DNA of 64,000 nucleotides, from positions 248,001-312,000 of the forward strand of contig JABMLP010000027.1 in NCBI GenBank assembly GCA_013176395.1. The letters are read 5' to 3'. The position numbers and the translations under genes are program-made. This document shows, in pieces, positions 30,273-41,885 of the stretch. Origin of the DNA: Venturia oleaginea (taxonomy: Eukaryota; Ascomycota; Dothideomycetes; Venturiales; Venturiaceae). The notes under the pieces are model-generated. The model was given only the letters and a program-made list of their open reading frames with translations, ran no database searches and was not told the origin of the DNA. Each line of letters starts with the position of its first letter. The first letter of the stretch is position 1.

Positions 30273-30938
30273 ATGATTTCCCGCTCCTCCCTCCAACTCC
30301 TCAATCTCGCCCAATCCCTTATCCTCCTAACCCTAAACACATCCTTCTCCTACATCTCCATCCCAGCAACCCTCCTCTCCCCCTCGCCCATCCTCGCCAT
30401 CCGCCAATGGAAACACGGCTTCGACAAAGGCGCCAAAACTGCTTTCCCGCTTTCCATCACTACACTCGTTCTCTCGCTATACTTGGCTTACACATCCAAC
30501 TCAACAACAACAACAACAACAACGACCATGTCATCCTCTGAAGACGAGGAGGGAGGTAGGATTTTCCGCCTCTATGGAATCTCCGCCTTCCTTTCGTTTC
30601 TGATTTTCCCGTTTACGCTGTATTTCATGAATCCGCTGAATCGGGCTTTGATGGAGAGGTGCGCGGAGCAAGCGCAGTTGCATTATGCGGATTTGCCGGA
30701 GAAGGGGAGGGGGATGCAGACTGGGAGGGTGAGTTATTTTTTTATTTTTTTGCCCTCCTGCTTACGTTTCTTTTTGAGATGGATGGATTGGGATTGAGAG
30801 GGATTGTTTGCTAATTTTTGTGCTTTCCTTTCTTCGTAGGATCATGAGAGTATTGAGCAATGGGGATGGTTGAATTGGTTTCGGGTTGTGACTTACACTG
30901 GGGTTGTTGTTGTTAATGGGCTTGTTGTTTTGGGTTGA
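30273..30938 (+). CDS. DUF1772 membrane protein (anthrone oxygenase-like)
   Basis: Two exons, 30273-30728 and 30840-30938, with a 111-nt intron (GTGAGT donor, GCTAAT branch, CGTAG acceptor), give 184 residues. Four hydrophobic segments: about 10-35, 60-75, 95-120 and the last 30 residues (VVTYTGVVVVNGLVVLG). A stretch of eight Thr encoded by an ACA/ACG run lies in the second loop. DUF1772 proteins include anthrone oxygenases of polyketide pathways and many uncharacterised membrane proteins; no polyketide synthase lies in the window. The first exon half is C-rich and the second G-rich on the coding strand. Confidence 0.8.
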
Positions 30939-31342
30939 TGGATGGGTGGGTCGATGAGGAATGGAAATGGAAATGGAAATGGAAAGAAGATGGGGTGAGG
31001 TCGCGGTGTTAATTGATGGTATTTAAGTCAAGTTCGGTGGTGGGATGTCCTCAGGTGTGAAAAAGTTACCTTTTACTTTCATTAAACATGCTGATACCGA
31101 TATCGATATGCATAACTTTCTGGGGGGATGTCGAATTCAAAATTGCTAGAGGCTTTGGGGGGCTCTGTAATGAATCAATATCAATAGTCTGCAATAAAAT
31201 TGAGTACATCTAGAATAAGTTGGACTCCATTTCCATATTGGTCGGTTCCCCTTCGTGTTACCACCCCATCAGACCTTGTCATCTCAATTTATAGGCATCC
31301 ATCAATCTATCAACAAACTCCACAATTCACCAATCTGGCCCA
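30939..31342. other. Intergenic; short GGAAAT microsatellite
   Basis: Tail-to-tail spacer with four to five GGAAAT units around 30959-30987. No gene. Confidence 0.6.
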
Positions 31343-31802
31343 TCACTCCTCTTCATCCTTAACCACAGCTTCCTCCTTCTTACCCTTCCCACCTCTAGCA
31401 CGCTTAACCGGAGTAGAAGACGCACTCCCCAAAACACCTACACCACAAAAAAAGATTAGCACACCCACAAAATCATTGATGTCGTTCTCCAATCGCACAC
31501 CCCCACCTCCAACTAGATAGGGACAACTCACCAGCACCCCGTTTCTTCGCACTAGTGCTCCCACCACCAGCACCAACATTACTACCAATATCCCCCGGTC
31601 CCAACACCTCCCCACGCACTTTCTTCTCATTGAGTGTTGCGGCGAGTTTATTCGCGGCGCGGAGAGAGTGTTCGAAGGCGGAGAGGGAACGGGTTCCGTC
31701 GAGGGAGGTCATGTCTTTTAGGGGTTCGGATAGGGAACCTCCTTTTGATTTCAACGCCATGAGGAGCGCGATGACGACGAGCACGTCGTATTGCTTTGCC
31801 AT
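31343..31802 (-). CDS. Small protein of unknown function, two exons
   Basis: Exons 31532-31802 and 31343-31437 (minus strand) with a 94-nt intron (GTGAGT donor, GCTAAT branch, TGTAG acceptor) encode 121 residues. A short hydrophobic stretch near the start (YDVLVVIALLMALK), a predicted helical middle, a Gly/Ser/Ala linker, and a basic-acidic tail (KRARGGKGKKEEAVVKDEEE). It is too short and plain to name; the basic tail hints at nuclear or nucleic-acid contact. The ATG at 31802 follows an A-rich leader typical of fungal starts. Confidence 0.6.
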
Positions 31803-33498
31803 TTTTGTGGGGACTGTTTTGTTGGTTAGCTTTTGGATGGGTGGGGATGGGATGGGAGAGGGGATTGTTACTTGTTGTTGATGCTTGGATGAGGTGTTGA
31901 TTTTGTGGCGAGAGGTTTGGGGATGCTTGGTGGAGAAAATTTTGTGTTGGTGGTGTTGTTGATTGTTCTGTGGAAGAGGAAGAATTGTCTGCACGAGCTC
32001 TATCTATGTAGTAGTCCGAAGGATTGGGTTCAGTTACCTGCCCAGAGCGGAAGTGAAGTCATTTACTATCAGAGACGCATACAAATCTGCTTCAGTACCG
32101 CCCACATACTGTGGTTACACAAACAATTATGGTCCGCTATGGGAGAGGCTAGCGATTGCTGCCTAAATCATGCGTGGGTTCTGCGAGTGGTGTGTAACTG
32201 CTCGTGTTCTGGCAATGCTGTTAGGATTAAGATGGTGCATATGGGAATCCATATAGATAATTTTCTGGCGATCTTCAGGCTGATTATCTCGGGAAATTTA
32301 TCGATATCGGTCTTGAATTAGAGATCGTTAAGACAAGCGACATCTTCATCTCTCAAAGGAAGAGAGCGATTGGAGCTATCGGACCTGGATCTGAACCTCG
32401 ACGTTAGGCGATTTGCAGTTAATGCGTTGCCGATGCTCCAGACTTGATTGATCGTATTGACTCGTTCAGCTTCATGCAACATGATTGCTCCTCAAACCCA
32501 TCGGCAATTTCAATCCCTCCTTTTGTGCCGTGCGTCCAACTCGTTGTGATTATACTCCCAGGAGCTCCAACGGTGCAATCAGGCATTGATGGTGACGAAT
32601 TTCCCGAAATTGGGATTTGAATATGCCACAAATATATCGATACTGATCTCAGCTTTGAGGTTTCCAGGTTGAAAGGCATTATCGAGTTACCTGAGACCTG
32701 GTCAACTGAATCTCCTGACCCAATCTTCTTCTTCTAATCACACCTGCATTTCATCTCCATATACGGCCTCGACACCATCCGTAGCAACCACGACCTCGAA
32801 CATGAGTAGATTCTCAAATCCTTATGATGTGGCGAGTCCTGTAAGTTCTGTTTCCTCCTCCTCATTCATCCCAGTCTCCCTTAATCCCAATCAATCCATA
32901 ACAAAGGTTTTCGTTGACACAAGCAGAATCGAACCGCCTCCAAGCATTATCATTCCAAAGTTGCAAAAACATAGCGGAGCTAGAAGTTGGTTTTCAGTCA
33001 CCCACTCCAAAACCCCTGGAGCTCACGTTTCCAAACCAGAGGCCGTACTTCGTGGTAGTCGGCATGGCAGAAATTCTAAAGATGATGGTAGTCAGTATCA
33101 TGGGTAGATCTACGTTGTCCAAGTTCTAGAAGCTTTGCCGTTGTATCCATACTCGGCGGTTAGCCGTTGCAGCGACCGTCTTACCCAGCCCAGCCCATTG
33201 TTAATGCGACCTCACAAGTCGATTGGCCTATTGTTGCACGATCTGGATTGGTACTCCTTAGGTTACGAAGCTTAGTAAACCGTCTTCCTTTCAGGATGCA
33301 TTCCAACAAAATGAAACTCGTTTCAGGAAGTCAACTTTCTCATCTAGAATATACTACGTTGTCCATAGGTCCGGCCCATCCAAGAACATGCAATGCCAAT
33401 ATGCCCAGGTTTATGCCGCTTGCAACGCTCATTTGCTCAACCTGTGAATCATCTCTTGTCAAACTGGTACATCCTCCTCTTCGCTTGAATCCTGATCC
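31803..33498. other. Mostly intergenic; possible small degraded gene at 32802-33129
   Basis: A plus-strand frame from 32802 (MSRFSNPYDVASP) carries a possible GTAAGT donor after 13 codons and an AACAAAG acceptor near 32907, but the frame after the proposed intron is not clearly conserved and ends soon. No domain recognised. The rest of the 1.7 kb has no supportable gene. Confidence 0.3.
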
Positions 33499-34316
33499 TC
33501 AATGGCATGCCACTGTCTTTGTGCTTGGGCCTTGTCCGAAAGACAGATAGCCGACAAAGGCACCCACAGCTACAGCCAGCATCACCCATCCGTTGTACGT
33601 CATGAAAAGCAGCCTGTTGCGATAATCAGTAACGAGCCAGATTGGTTCCTTTGGCGCGTCAAACTTACATGATGAAGAAGGAATAGAAGACCTGCACAGC
33701 ATACAAAAAGGCCTTGTACAACTTGCTATGCCTTTCTACTTGAGCTCTCGAACTCCCTGGCCAGAGTAATGAGCTACATTCATTCAGGGACCCATCTGCG
33801 GCAAGGCGTGGAATCAGCGAGGATCTTTGTTGAAACAAAAAGAACAACCCCTCATATCATCCGCGCCTTATCTGCCTGCCTCACACCTGCACCCTTCCTC
33901 TCTCCTAGGGGGTTGTTTCGTAGTATACGGGAAGACTTACGAGGAATGCCCTCCAGTCTTATCAGCGTCTCCATCTCATATCTGCGTGAGAGCTCGCGAA
34001 CGCCTTCATAGCCGGCTGTGAGGGCGACGATAGCGAGGAGAGTCCAGATGAGCGAGAAGGTGTCGTGTACGTGCCAGCTGCGGAAGACGATGCATAGATC
34101 TTGCGTCGACCAGGTGAAGAGCATCTGTAGAGGTGCGAATCATATTAGCGCGGCGGCTCTTCGGATAGAGGGTAGCAGCATCGGCAATATGCGGTAGAAG
34201 CGGGGGTGGGCAGGGCGTACGTTCATGCTGCACCTGTGCATGTTCATGTCGCCGTGGCCCATGTTGCCGTGGTCCATCTTGGAGTGCATGTTGTGGTGCA
34301 TCGTGCTGTGATCCAT
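33499..34316 (-). CDS. Ctr-family copper transporter (four exons)
   Basis: Assembled on the minus strand: exon 1 34221-34316, exon 2 33941-34124, exon 3 ending at 33669, exon 4 33499-33613. Exon 1 encodes a Met/His-rich extracellular tail (MDHSTMHHNMHSKMDHGNM), then CSMNMLFTW, the usual end of the copper-binding domain before helix 1. Exon 3 and 4 join to form the MxxxM filter of helix 2 (MLLFM) and the GxxxG packing motif of helix 3 (GAFVG). The start of exon 3 is uncertain: 33795 gives 173 residues, 33756 gives 160. Ctr proteins import Cu(I) as trimers at the plasma or vacuolar membrane. The introns separate the tail, helix 1, loop and helices 2-3. Confidence 0.85.
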
Positions 34317-34775
34317 TGTGGTGAGAGTTGAGTTGATGAAAAGAAGAGGGTCAGTGGAGGTACAGTAGGATTGTTATATGTCGGCGTGCGTACGTTTGAG
34401 CAAGTTGTTTGCTGGGCCTATATTACGGCTGCTATAAAAGCTCCACTCACATGACTCTGGCCTCTGGAGAAGAAACGCCTGGAGCGCCCTAAACGCCGGA
34501 TGGGGATAATTGTATGCCAGTTACATCACCGGCACCAAACAATTGCCTCTGGAGAGTTATATCCAGCCACACAACATCAGCCCTTAGTAATCCTCTCTGA
34601 CCAAACACTTCAGCTCTACACATCGCCAAATTAGGCATATACTGTACGTCTTACAAATCTGCTTAGGTCTATATATTACCCGGAAACATCACCTCTGCCT
34701 CTTACATACGCCCATCAGACTCTACCCCATCTAGAACGCATCTCAACATTCTCAACCACCCCACGCAGAAGAGTC
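34317..34775. other. Divergent promoter region of copper transporter and 3-HAO genes
   Basis: 460 bp with no gene between two divergent starts. No conserved copper-regulator site could be named with confidence. Confidence 0.4.
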
Positions 34776-35905
34776 ATGCAGGCTCCCATCAACATTCCAA
34801 AATGGTAGGCAACCTCCTTCTCGCTTCTGCCCCATTTCCTCGATTTAGTTGGACAGCCAGTTTATATCTTGATTGCTACAACGACTTGATACCTTTTGTG
34901 TAACCCCCACCTTAAGGACGAGAAAAAGCATGGAAAAATAAGAAGATAAACGGAACAGGACTCCGTATTGGTCAACTTCATGACACAAAGACGGCCAATT
35001 GAGAAGATCGGTCGACTGGGGTTGTAGAGCGTTAAGAGCTTGATCTGACCGGTTACTTTGAAATCTCCATTGTAAAAAATCGTGACTTCTTCGGATCATG
35101 TGCACATAATGAAGATAAATAGCACTTCCAACAGTAATTACAATTCGCTTCTCCATGTTGTTCCTGTTGGTTATGCTGTTTATCTTCCCTATGTAGAGGT
35201 TGTACCCGTCCGGATCTCTACCAATTGGCAATAATCTGAACTTTGACGCCTCGTACCAGCTTCTTCACGACCACAAAGGCCTTCTACCACATCCATACTC
35301 ATCAACATAATTCAACCAGACTAACCACAATTCAGGCTCGAAAAAAACTCCCACCTCCTCCAACCACCAGTAAACAACTACTGCGTAACAAATGACCACA
35401 TGACAGTAATGGTAAATCCCCCCTCCTCTCCCTTCATCTTCACCTTACCAACACCAAACAGATCGTTGGCGGCCCCAACGCCCGAACAGATTACCACATA
35501 AACACAACCCCCGAATACTTCTACCAATACAAAGGCTCCATGCTGCTCAAAACAGTCCAACCCTTCACCCCAGGCGGCTCCACAGACGCCGGTGCCTCAA
35601 TAAAATTCGTCGATATCCCAATAGACGAAGGGGACATGTATCTCCTCCCCCCAAATACACCACACAACCCCGTCCGATTCGCCAATACGGTTGGGATCGT
35701 GATTGAACAGCCGCGGCCGGAGGGATCGGTGGATAAATTAAGGTGGTATTGTCAGGAATGCAAGTCTCTCGTTCATGAAAAGCAATTTCATTGTACGGAT
35801 TTGGGGACGCAGATTAAAACTGCGGTTGAGGCTTTTGGGAATGATAGGGAGGCGAGGACGTGTGGGGGGTGTGGGGCTCTTTGTGATGTTAGGCCTAAGG
35901 AGTGA
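34776..35905 (+). CDS. bna1: 3-hydroxyanthranilate 3,4-dioxygenase
   Basis: Exons 34776-34804, 35336-35411 and 35462-35905 in phase give 182 residues. The first exon encodes [10 protein letters not shown], the usual N-terminus; the second encodes [17 protein letters not shown]. Fe(II) ligands of the cupin are seen in the [11 protein letters not shown] and NTPHNPVRF motifs. The C-terminus has CQEC and CGGCG pairs, the rubredoxin-like metal site of this enzyme class. It converts 3-hydroxyanthranilate to the semialdehyde that becomes quinolinate in de novo NAD synthesis, in the cytosol. Odd: intron 1 is 531 nt, far longer than other introns here, though it ends with a normal ACTAAC branch and CAG. 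Confidence 0.93.
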
Positions 35906-36078
35906 GAATCAATATCGGTGGGATGGAGAGAGCGTCGGTGGTGGTGGTGCATGATGAGACGAAGATATGAGGAAGATGAATGAGAAACTAACAGGAGCTT
36001 TCAAATGAAAGAAAGAGAGAGTAGACGAATTATGAGGACAAGAATAAAAGTGTATATGAAACGATCGATCCACGAGAA

Positions 36079-38250
36079 TTACAATCCCCTCCAAGCAGCC
36101 TTGGCAACATGATCCGTCTTCTTCTTCGTACCCTTGATCAACCCAAGGTATTTCAATTCCGCAAGTGCGCGTTGGAAAAGTGGCCTATAGTCCCATGTAA
36201 GAAATTCATGCCGCAGGAATATTCGAAAAAGGAAGTGTGCCGGTACTTACATGACTTTCTTCTCATCACCCTCTTCCCCGTCTCCAACGATGGCGCTAAA
36301 GGCAGACCATAGATCCGCAACACTAATCAACGCGCCAGATTCGAGATAGAGACGGTAAAGTAATGAAGTCGCTGGTTGCGTCGGTGCCAGGGAAGCCTAT
36401 ACAAGCATCAGCAATACAGTCAAACATGATCTAAAGGTTTGGAAAAACTCACCTCCCCATCCTGTTCATCGCCCGCCTGCGCACAACAGGAACAATTCAG
36501 GTAGTCGTGTGGCGCGAATAATGCCCTTTCAATTGAGAAGCGCGTCTTCGGCGCGAAAGCTGCGCGATGCGGAACTCGCGGTTCGTATAGAACTAGTTCA
36601 TGGAATGTCAATGTTTCGGGATCGACAAGGGTTTTTCCGAGATAGGACTTAAGCCATCCGTGGAATTTGGAAACGAGTTTGGAATAGGCGGCGTCTTTTT
36701 CTGATATGTGGGATTTATGGCGGCTGAGTTGGACTTTTTGAGCTACGACTGTTGTTCTCACGGTGTCATTGCGGAGGTCGTGCTCGCTGCGTAAAGGTTG
36801 TTCTGTTCCACCGTCCTTGCTCAGAAGTGCATCAAGGTTCTGTTGGAGGAATTGAATGGTAGAGACATTTGTGTTGGAGAGGTATGGAAGGATTGTTGAT
36901 AGAATATTTTGGAGGACATCTGATGGTATGCGCTGGATGCTTAATAGCAGTTCTCGCACTGCAGGGGAATCGGCGAGCTGCCCGGCAAGGGCTTTGATGA
37001 AGAATTCTGACGGCGGCGGTGCTGAGGTTTTGGAAACGTGGGATTGGCATTCTGTTACCACCAAGACTGCGGTGCCCATGCTGCTTAGTGCAATTTGAGT
37101 CTCCGCCAAGGTATCGACCGTGAAATCGAACAAGGCTTTATCGGCATCAAGGAGACTCCGAATATGGACAGTCTTGTCCGGACTCGTGAGAGAGTCTTCA
37201 ATATAGGTTTGAAACGAGGGAACATTCCGTAGTGCCTCAAAGTGACCCTTTGAGAGGTCGTCGAATTGCAAAGAGTCCGATAAGAATACGCTGAGAGGAT
37301 TTGCATAGAAGTGGGCCATGTAGGCATATTGCAAGGCGGCTGCAAAATCTTGAACGCTTTGGAGGTGCTCTCTGTGACGCTCGAGAAGCATGTGGCTCAG
37401 TTGAGCACCAAGTCGAAGCGGCGAAGTTCTGCTCCCGGTAGTAGCAAAAAACATGTCTTCCAGGATGTCGTCTGCTTGCACAACGTCGAATTGGCGACCG
37501 TCCAGGTAGCGGATTGACGATTGAGAAAGCCGGTCTTGCAGATTCTCGACTGACGTCGCAATGCCAAAGAATAGCACAAATGGGATTCGATCAGACCAGA
37601 TGCTGGGTGAAGGTCAGTAACATTTCCTATGCCCCTGAACGCGCACATGCATACCCTAGCTGTTCAATCGTCTCAGAAAGGACATTGCTGTCGAAAGCCT
37701 CTATGTCTCGGAAGGAAACAACGACTTTTTCGACACGGTTCTCTCCGACCCAATCATGAAGTAGCTGCAAATCGTAGTTCAAGAGTTTTGGCCCCTTTCG
37801 CGACGCAGAAACCAACTCCATCTCATCGTCATCCACGCTCTTCCGCGCTGTAGCGCTCTTGATGATAGCTTTGAGCACAGTCTTTAGATTCGGTGCATCA
37901 GTAGATATCACCAACGCGAACGTCGTAGATGTTTCATCCGTGATTCTGTCAGCCAGCTGCTCAAACAGAGTCGTATGCGCCGCAATGCTAGGTCCCGCAA
38001 GAATCAATCCACATGGTAACCTTTGACCTGATTCCTCATCTTTGGCTTTTTGAGTAAAGGCGGCCAACTCGTCCAAGGTGACCCTGTTTGCGTTGTCCAG
38101 GACTTTGTCGATGTGTCTTTGTTGCTCTGTCCATAATTGGCGGTAAATTTTTTCTCGTAGAGGCCATGACGAATCGAGACGCGAAGACTCGATACGCCTT
38201 CTCTTGGTCGATCGCTCTCCCGTGAAGACATAGCTTTTTTCGTGATCCAT
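36079..38250 (-). CDS. orc3: Origin recognition complex subunit 3
   Basis: Four exons on the minus strand: 37655-38250, 36453-37602, 36251-36396, 36079-36184, all in phase, 665 residues. The N-terminal part contains a basic RRRIES patch and an AAA-like domain without a clear Walker pair (ORC3 is a degenerate AAA member). The word IWSDRIPFVLFFGIATSVENL at the exon 1/2 border, the HELVLYEPRVPHRAAFAP region and the C-terminal winged helix LFQRALAELKYLGLIKGTKKKTDHVAK are typical of ORC3. It helps load MCM helicase at replication origins in the nucleus. Introns are 52, 56 and 66 nt. Length matches fungal ORC3 proteins. Confidence 0.92.
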
Positions 38251-39735
38251 TGATGGGGATGAGTGATGCTGTGATGGAATGTAGAGGTTCGAGCCCTGTA
38301 CCTAGGAGACGGTCTGATAAATGTCAGTGCATACGATCTAGCCGCAATTGGAAGTAGTAGAAGCGAGGATTTTTTAATGGTTTAAGTGTCGGATAGACGA
38401 ATTAAGCTGGAAAGATGCACTCCTTTAGATGGAAAACTTTCTTATTATCTTAATATGGCTGGGAGTGCTAAGTGTAGCAGTGTTAACGCGACGCGAATCC
38501 CCGCGAGTACGCTAAGGGAAATATGGATCAACAACGTACCGCTCAACTCAAACTCGACCTCCTCCTCGACATGGTGCGAGGTAAAGCACCTTTCTGAATC
38601 TCACCTCGAAATGGCTTCGAATGATAGCGGTTGCCAGACTCTTCAACATGTTCTTTCTCGTTGGACCAGTAAATGCTAGAAAATAGCTGATCGCTTCCCG
38701 ATACATTTCTGACCGTGTTCTTCTTTGAAATTGCTAGACTAGTATCTCCTACTTTAAAATTGATTTTGCACCAGCCATTTCCTTCTTCTTTTCCCCTCGC
38801 TTAGAAAACTACCAACAGCCCATCATCCTCGTAATATCCGTCTCCATCCCCTTCGCCGGCATCCCATCCATCCCATCCCTCCTACCTCGTGTCAGTCCCG
38901 CTCTTACGCTCCAAGAAAAGTGTAGAAACTTAGCGAAAATTCCCTCGTACTATGCAATGTCGAAATCGAAATCCTATGTCCCTTTAACGATGTCGGCGGA
39001 AGACAAAACTGTGTACTTACAATTGTAGGCGGCTTGAAAACATGGTAAAGATCGTAGATGGCGCTCAAGTTGCAGACTAGGATATTGTTTTGTCGTTTTG
39101 ACAGAGGAAGACGCTTTTACTGCCTTCGCGGAGTTGACCGCGGACCAGATCATGGTTGCATCAGAGGTGACGGCAATTGAGGGGCTGTGTGTTCAAGTGT
39201 ATTCAGCGGTGTTTTCGAATTTGATATTGGGCATGGAGATGGATTCAAACCGACCTAGAGAGAGCTCAAAGACCTCTATCAGTCGTGAGCTTTGTGCAGT
39301 GTTAAGCTGGACCTACGACTTCGAGAACATAGCCTACTTCAACTCCATTTAGTCTAGGTAACAATTCCACCTGCATTGTCAAGAACAAAGAACAAATCTA
39401 CACTTTGATTTAGCGAACCTACAACACCATAGCGTCAAAGTAATTTTCTGAATTTCTAAATGCAGATGGATGGTGAGGTAGCTTTAGTATTAAATTGTGG
39501 AGGCTTTGGTTGGGTGCCAGACGATCCGAATTTTGTTCCTATGTACAACGAAATTACATGGCTCGAGTTGGCTACCCTTCCAGATTACATTCTGTGAACT
39601 TGTGCGCGACCATGTGCTAAATCTTGTTGATCATTGAGGATCGAAGCCGAGAATCCCTGCTTACCTGGCTTACGATCTCAATTTAGAGAAACTTGTTATT
39701 CTCGTGAGAACCAATCTGACTGCTTAGAAAAGAGA
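38251..39735. other. Intergenic with a possible degraded gene at about 38523-39040
   Basis: A plus-strand ATG at 38523 opens MDQQRTAQLKLDLLLDMVR followed by a GTAAAG donor-like word; an acceptor-like CTAGACTAG near 38742 precedes about 95 codons of open frame ending at a TAG near 39030. No domain recognised, and the intron would be over 170 nt, so support is weak. 39098-39352 is another open frame of 84 codons without features. The rest shows nothing. Confidence 0.25.
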
Positions 39736-39737
39736 TA

Positions 39738-40851
39738 ACGTAGTCTATAGGCCTATGCGCCATATATGCCTGTGCGCCAACCCTACCAAACGCGACTCGT
39801 TCCTCTATTACCACACGAGATGGTACCGCCACAACGACAAGAGGCCTTACACCGAGAAGGTAGGCTTGAACTAGCTGTTCAAGCCTATAAAAACGGCGAT
39901 TTTCAAAGCTATAGAGCTACCGCGCAAGCCTATGACGTCCCACGAGATACCCTGCAACGCCGTATTGCTGGTACTCAACCACGACTTGGTTCTACCGCGA
40001 AAAACCGCCTCCTTACACCCACCGAAGAAGAGTACCTTGTACAGCGTATACTTTCAATGGATGAACGCGGTATGCCACCTACTGTTGCCGCCGTACAGAC
40101 TATGGCAAGCCTTTTAGCCAGTCAACATGGCCAACTCGTCTCTGCAGGCCAATGCTGGGTACGCAACTTTACTAACCGCCACGACGTACTAAAATCGAAG
40201 TACAACCGCAATTACGACTACCAGCGAGCAAAATGCGAAGACCTAGACCTAATTCGAGCCTGGTTTGAACGCGTACGACGTACACAAGCTGAGCATGGCA
40301 TCCTCGATGACGATATCTACAATTTTGACGAGACTGGTTTTCAGATGGGGGTAATTTCAACTGCAAAGGTTGTTACAGGAGCAGATAAGGCTGGGAAACC
40401 GAGGACAACGCAGCCAGGCAACCGTGAGTGGGTTACGGTTATTGAGGCTATTTGTGCGAAAGGGTTTCCAATCCCTCCGCTCGTTATTTTCGAGGCAGTA
40501 ATGCACCAGGCAGCCTGGTATTCAGACGGGATCCTACCACCAGATTGGGCAATTGCGTGAGCGAGAACGGCTGGACAACCAACGAGATAGGTCTCTGGTG
40601 GCTAGCAGAATACGCCTACTGAGGGGGTTGAAAATGTACCTGCTCAGGTACGGCAACGAGCACCACCAAAGTGCAGCGTATGCCAGTCGCTTGAGCATAA
40701 TGCTAGGACCTGCCCAGAGCGTCAAAGAACCAATTAAAATATATATTACTGTTATAGATGGCGGTGTTGTTGAAATATATACGTTTTTTGTAAGAATACT
40801 CGGTGAGGTTGGCGCACAGGCATATATGGCGCATAGGCCTATAGACTACGT
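39738..40851 (+). mobile_element. 1.1 kb pogo-like DNA transposon derivative, copy 2
   Basis: 1114 bp flanked by TA (39736-39737, 40852-40853) with the same long terminal inverted repeats as copy 1 (ACGTAGTCTATAGGCC). It differs from copy 1 by about seven positions, among them one missing G in the transposase frame. It lies in intergenic DNA between ORC3 and the C2H2 protein gene. Confidence 0.92.
39766..40560 (+). pseudogene. Truncated pogo/Fot1-type transposase (copy 2)
   Basis: Same protein as in copy 1 up to residue 263, with an Arg-to-Leu and an Ile-to-Thr change. A one-base deletion in a GG pair near 40554 ends the frame 21 residues earlier. Only the HTH, the CENP-B/Tc5-like region and the first catalytic Asp remain. 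Confidence 0.85.
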
Positions 40852-40944
40852 TAGCGATGCAATTGCTTTGTCAACACCGCGCAGGCGAATTTCTCCTCTC
40901 TAGACATGTACATAGACGATGTTAGGTGTGAAGGTGGGAGTCCA

Positions 40945-40989
40945 GAATTCTGGAAATTCTGAGAATTCTGGAAATTCTGGAAATTCTGG
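40945..40989. repeat. Short tandem repeat, GGAAATTCT unit
   Basis: Five imperfect 9-bp units (GGAAATTCT/GAGAATTCT) in a row, about 90 bp to the right of the DNA transposon. Confidence 0.8.
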
Positions 40990-41165
40990 CTTCTTTTTTG
41001 TCTGTGCCATCGAGAAACACGAGACGTTGTGGAGACAAAAGACTTGTGAACGCGTTGAGAAGAAAAGACCGAGATGGAAAGAAACTGAGTTTGAGACAGT
41101 GATCGATCAGCACGGGAGCGCCATATTGCTAGATAATATCTCTTTTCGTACCTAATTTATATATA

Positions 41166-41282
41166 CTGTGGGATATTGGACAATAAACGTCAGCAGATCT
41201 CCCTTGTCCGATCCATGCTTCACAGCAAAAATACCCTTGCGAAGATCTAGCCGCTAGACGTTTATTATCCAACAAACCACAG
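41166..41282. mobile_element. 117-bp MITE of Tc1/mariner/pogo type
   Basis: Inverted ends CTGTGG...ATTGGACAATAAACGTC and GACGTTTATTATCCAACAAACCACAG pair over about 27 bp with a few mismatches and are flanked by TA on both sides (41164-41165, 41283-41284). The centre has no coding capacity. No parent element with these ends occurs in the window. Confidence 0.6.
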
Positions 41283-41284
41283 TA

Positions 41285-41885
41285 GTTTGAGCTGCTTGGG
41301 TCTATAGCTGTATGTGTCGAAACCTGGTGGGTGGCGATAATATGGGTGGCCTACGACCGGAGCAGTGCCTTCAGCCTCGTGCTAAAACTAAGGACCGGAC
41401 CGTCTGTGATCGTATAGCCCGATTCGGTTCAGGCTGCAGACCCCGAGGCCCGATTCGTAAAATTCAAGGCGGCTGACTCAATCAACATGGTATGATATGA
41501 TAGCGATTGTGCAAACACCTCAGAGTGGAGCGATGGGGAAAGGCGATCTGAGCCCGATGCTCTGCATATGACTTGCCATATTGATCCTGCTGCTGCTAAG
41601 CTCGCGATAACAGTCGACAAGTCGAAGGAATTATGCAGAAGACCCTCAGAATTGACTACTCTATCCATCAGCCAGGTCCACAGTCGCTTACCGTCCGATT
41701 AAAACGCATGGAATTTATTCCTCCATACTCCAAGGCACTCTCATTGAAAAGGTCAAACCTATGGGTATCAATTTTATATCATCTCGTCAGCTAATCAAGC
41801 AATCTATTCTCGTCCAACTCCACTCATGAGCAAGCGCCCTGTATTGACATCGAGCCATCTCAGCATCTTCCTAGCCCAATTCTGT
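41285..41885. other. No gene seen
   Basis: 600 bp of spacer; frames are short and without recognisable content. Confidence 0.45.

Noticed and set aside
34845..35231. 128-codon minus-strand frame
   Set aside because: Lies wholly inside the long first intron of the 3-HAO gene; no start context, domain or splice signals.
40945..40989. Short tandem repeats considered as CRISPR
   Set aside because: Units are adjacent without spacers; the genome is fungal.
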